Source: Tridacna crocea (Eukaryota; Mollusca; Bivalvia; Cardiida; Cardiidae). From it: a stretch of DNA of 64,000 nucleotides. The stretch covers positions 3,577,001 to 3,641,000 of the forward strand of contig OX031063.1 of NCBI GenBank assembly GCA_943736015.1. Reading direction: 5' to 3'. Shown in pieces: positions 63,464 to 64,000 of the stretch. Below the pieces are notes generated by a model. That model worked only from the letters and a program-made list of their open reading frames with translations, searched no databases and was not told where the DNA came from. The translations under genes and the position numbers were made by a program. The stretch's first letter is position 1. Every line of letters begins with the position of its first letter.

Positions 63464-64000
63464 AACTAGTAATCATTTTTGTCTTTGATAGGATTGAAAA
63501 CATTGTGGGAAAAGGAGAAAATGCTGGTAACCTGCATTGTCTCCTTTTCTCAGATTTTTTTCAAAAGCTTTCTCTTTCGGGGGTGTTAAAAGGCGTCATT
63601 GTGTGGTAAAAGGTTAACAAGTATAAACAGAACCCCCCCCTTTACCAATCAGCCAATCAAATCCTATCCCTCTGTGAAATTATCCAATCACAGAAGCTTT
63701 AACCCTTTCCCAAACAAGCCCTGGTTTTTAAGGGTCTGGAATAGTAGCCTTTAGAAAACATTGTGGGAAAAGGAGAAAATGCTGGCTAACCAGCATTTTC
63801 TCCTTTTCCCACAATGTTTTCTAGCCTATCATAGACAGAAATTATCTTTTCAGCAAGAGTTGAATTGTCGTCTGCAAATGCTTCCAATTTAGTCTAGTCC
63901 AAAAGTTTGTCGTTTGGGAAAGGGTTAAGGAAATCAGCATGGGGCCCAGTCAGCCAATCAGAGGCTTCGAGAAATTCAAAACTGGGCCCAGTCAGCCAAT
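63464..64000 (+). repeat. Satellite unit 34, partial (537 bp, cut by the window end)
   Basis: The MITE is at 63699-63928 and the window ends inside the 42-bp repeats. It has TTTAGAAAAC like units 28 and 33 but GGGGGTG rather than GGGGATG, and lacks the position-A marker CTGTAAAATT. The five-unit pattern therefore does not simply continue. Confidence 0.97.

Larger units (their letters stand above)
1..64000. repeat. Satellite array of ~1.92-kb units, 33 complete copies plus one partial
   Basis: The landmark AACTAGTAATCATTTTTGTC recurs at 1, 1926, 3850, 5775, 7700, 9625, 11551 and so on to 63464, always in the same orientation, at intervals of 1,920-1,926 bp. No unrelated sequence separates the units and the array runs off both window ends. 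Unit-to-unit differences are few single-base changes and length changes in C, A and T tracts. The unit phase used here is arbitrary; the biological junction is unknown. A large satellite of centromeric, subtelomeric or interstitial heterochromatin is the likely setting, but nothing in the window says which. Confidence 0.99.

Noticed and set aside
1-64000. CRISPR array or bacterial repeat region
   Set aside because: The repeat unit is 1.9 kb without short direct repeats and unique spacers, and no cas-like frames exist.
1-64000. Tandem gene cluster such as rDNA, 5S, histone or snRNA genes
   Set aside because: I could not recognise conserved rRNA, 5S, histone or Sm-site-containing snRNA sequence on either strand of the unit.

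Overview
The whole window is one uninterrupted head-to-tail satellite array. Thirty-three complete units of 1,920-1,926 bp plus the first 537 bp of a 34th run from base 1 to 64000, all in the same orientation. No single-copy flank is visible on either side, so the true array is longer than 64 kb. Neighbouring units differ by only a few substitutions and homopolymer length changes (units 1 and 2 differ at three sites by eye). I see no protein-coding gene, rRNA, tRNA or CRISPR array.

The DNA looks eukaryotic and probably from an animal. It is AT-rich, each unit carries a TTAA-flanked inverted-repeat element of the piggyBac MITE type, the differences between units are rich in CpG-to-TpG/CpA changes, and CCAAT boxes are abundant. 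A marine invertebrate is a guess; the species cannot be fixed from the sequence.

Layout of one unit, using unit 1 (1-1925) with the phase set by the first base of the window: (a) 1-126, the right part of a decayed MITE copy whose left part is the end of the previous unit; (b) 170-178, a C-tract that varies from 8 to 11 C between units, followed by three CCAAT boxes; (c) 237-466, an intact 230-bp MITE (TTAA included) with 17-bp terminal inverted repeats and a 68-bp near-perfect hairpin at 292-359; (d) 480-606, three 42-bp tandem repeats, each with GGGCCC and CCAAT; (e) 603-836, AAAATGGCGCC, TATATAG and AATAAA, which together resemble a very small transcription unit; (f) about 880-1855, six diverged subrepeats whose spacing shrinks steadily (186, 177, 171, 156, 142 bp) and which carry paired TTACG motifs; (g) 1856 onward, the left part of the decayed MITE copy.

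Along the array, units 1-8 form one haplotype group (TTATGTTGAC, long A-tract). Units 9-16 are a mosaic. Units 17-33 carry CAAAGAAAGG instead of the A-tract. Units 24-28 and 29-33 are two copies of a five-unit higher-order repeat of exactly 9,609 bp with only four differences found by eye. Weaker five-unit echoes reach back to unit 17, and a 5,769-bp (three-unit) echo links units 12/13 to 15/16. The pattern fits unequal crossing-over plus gene conversion at several scales.
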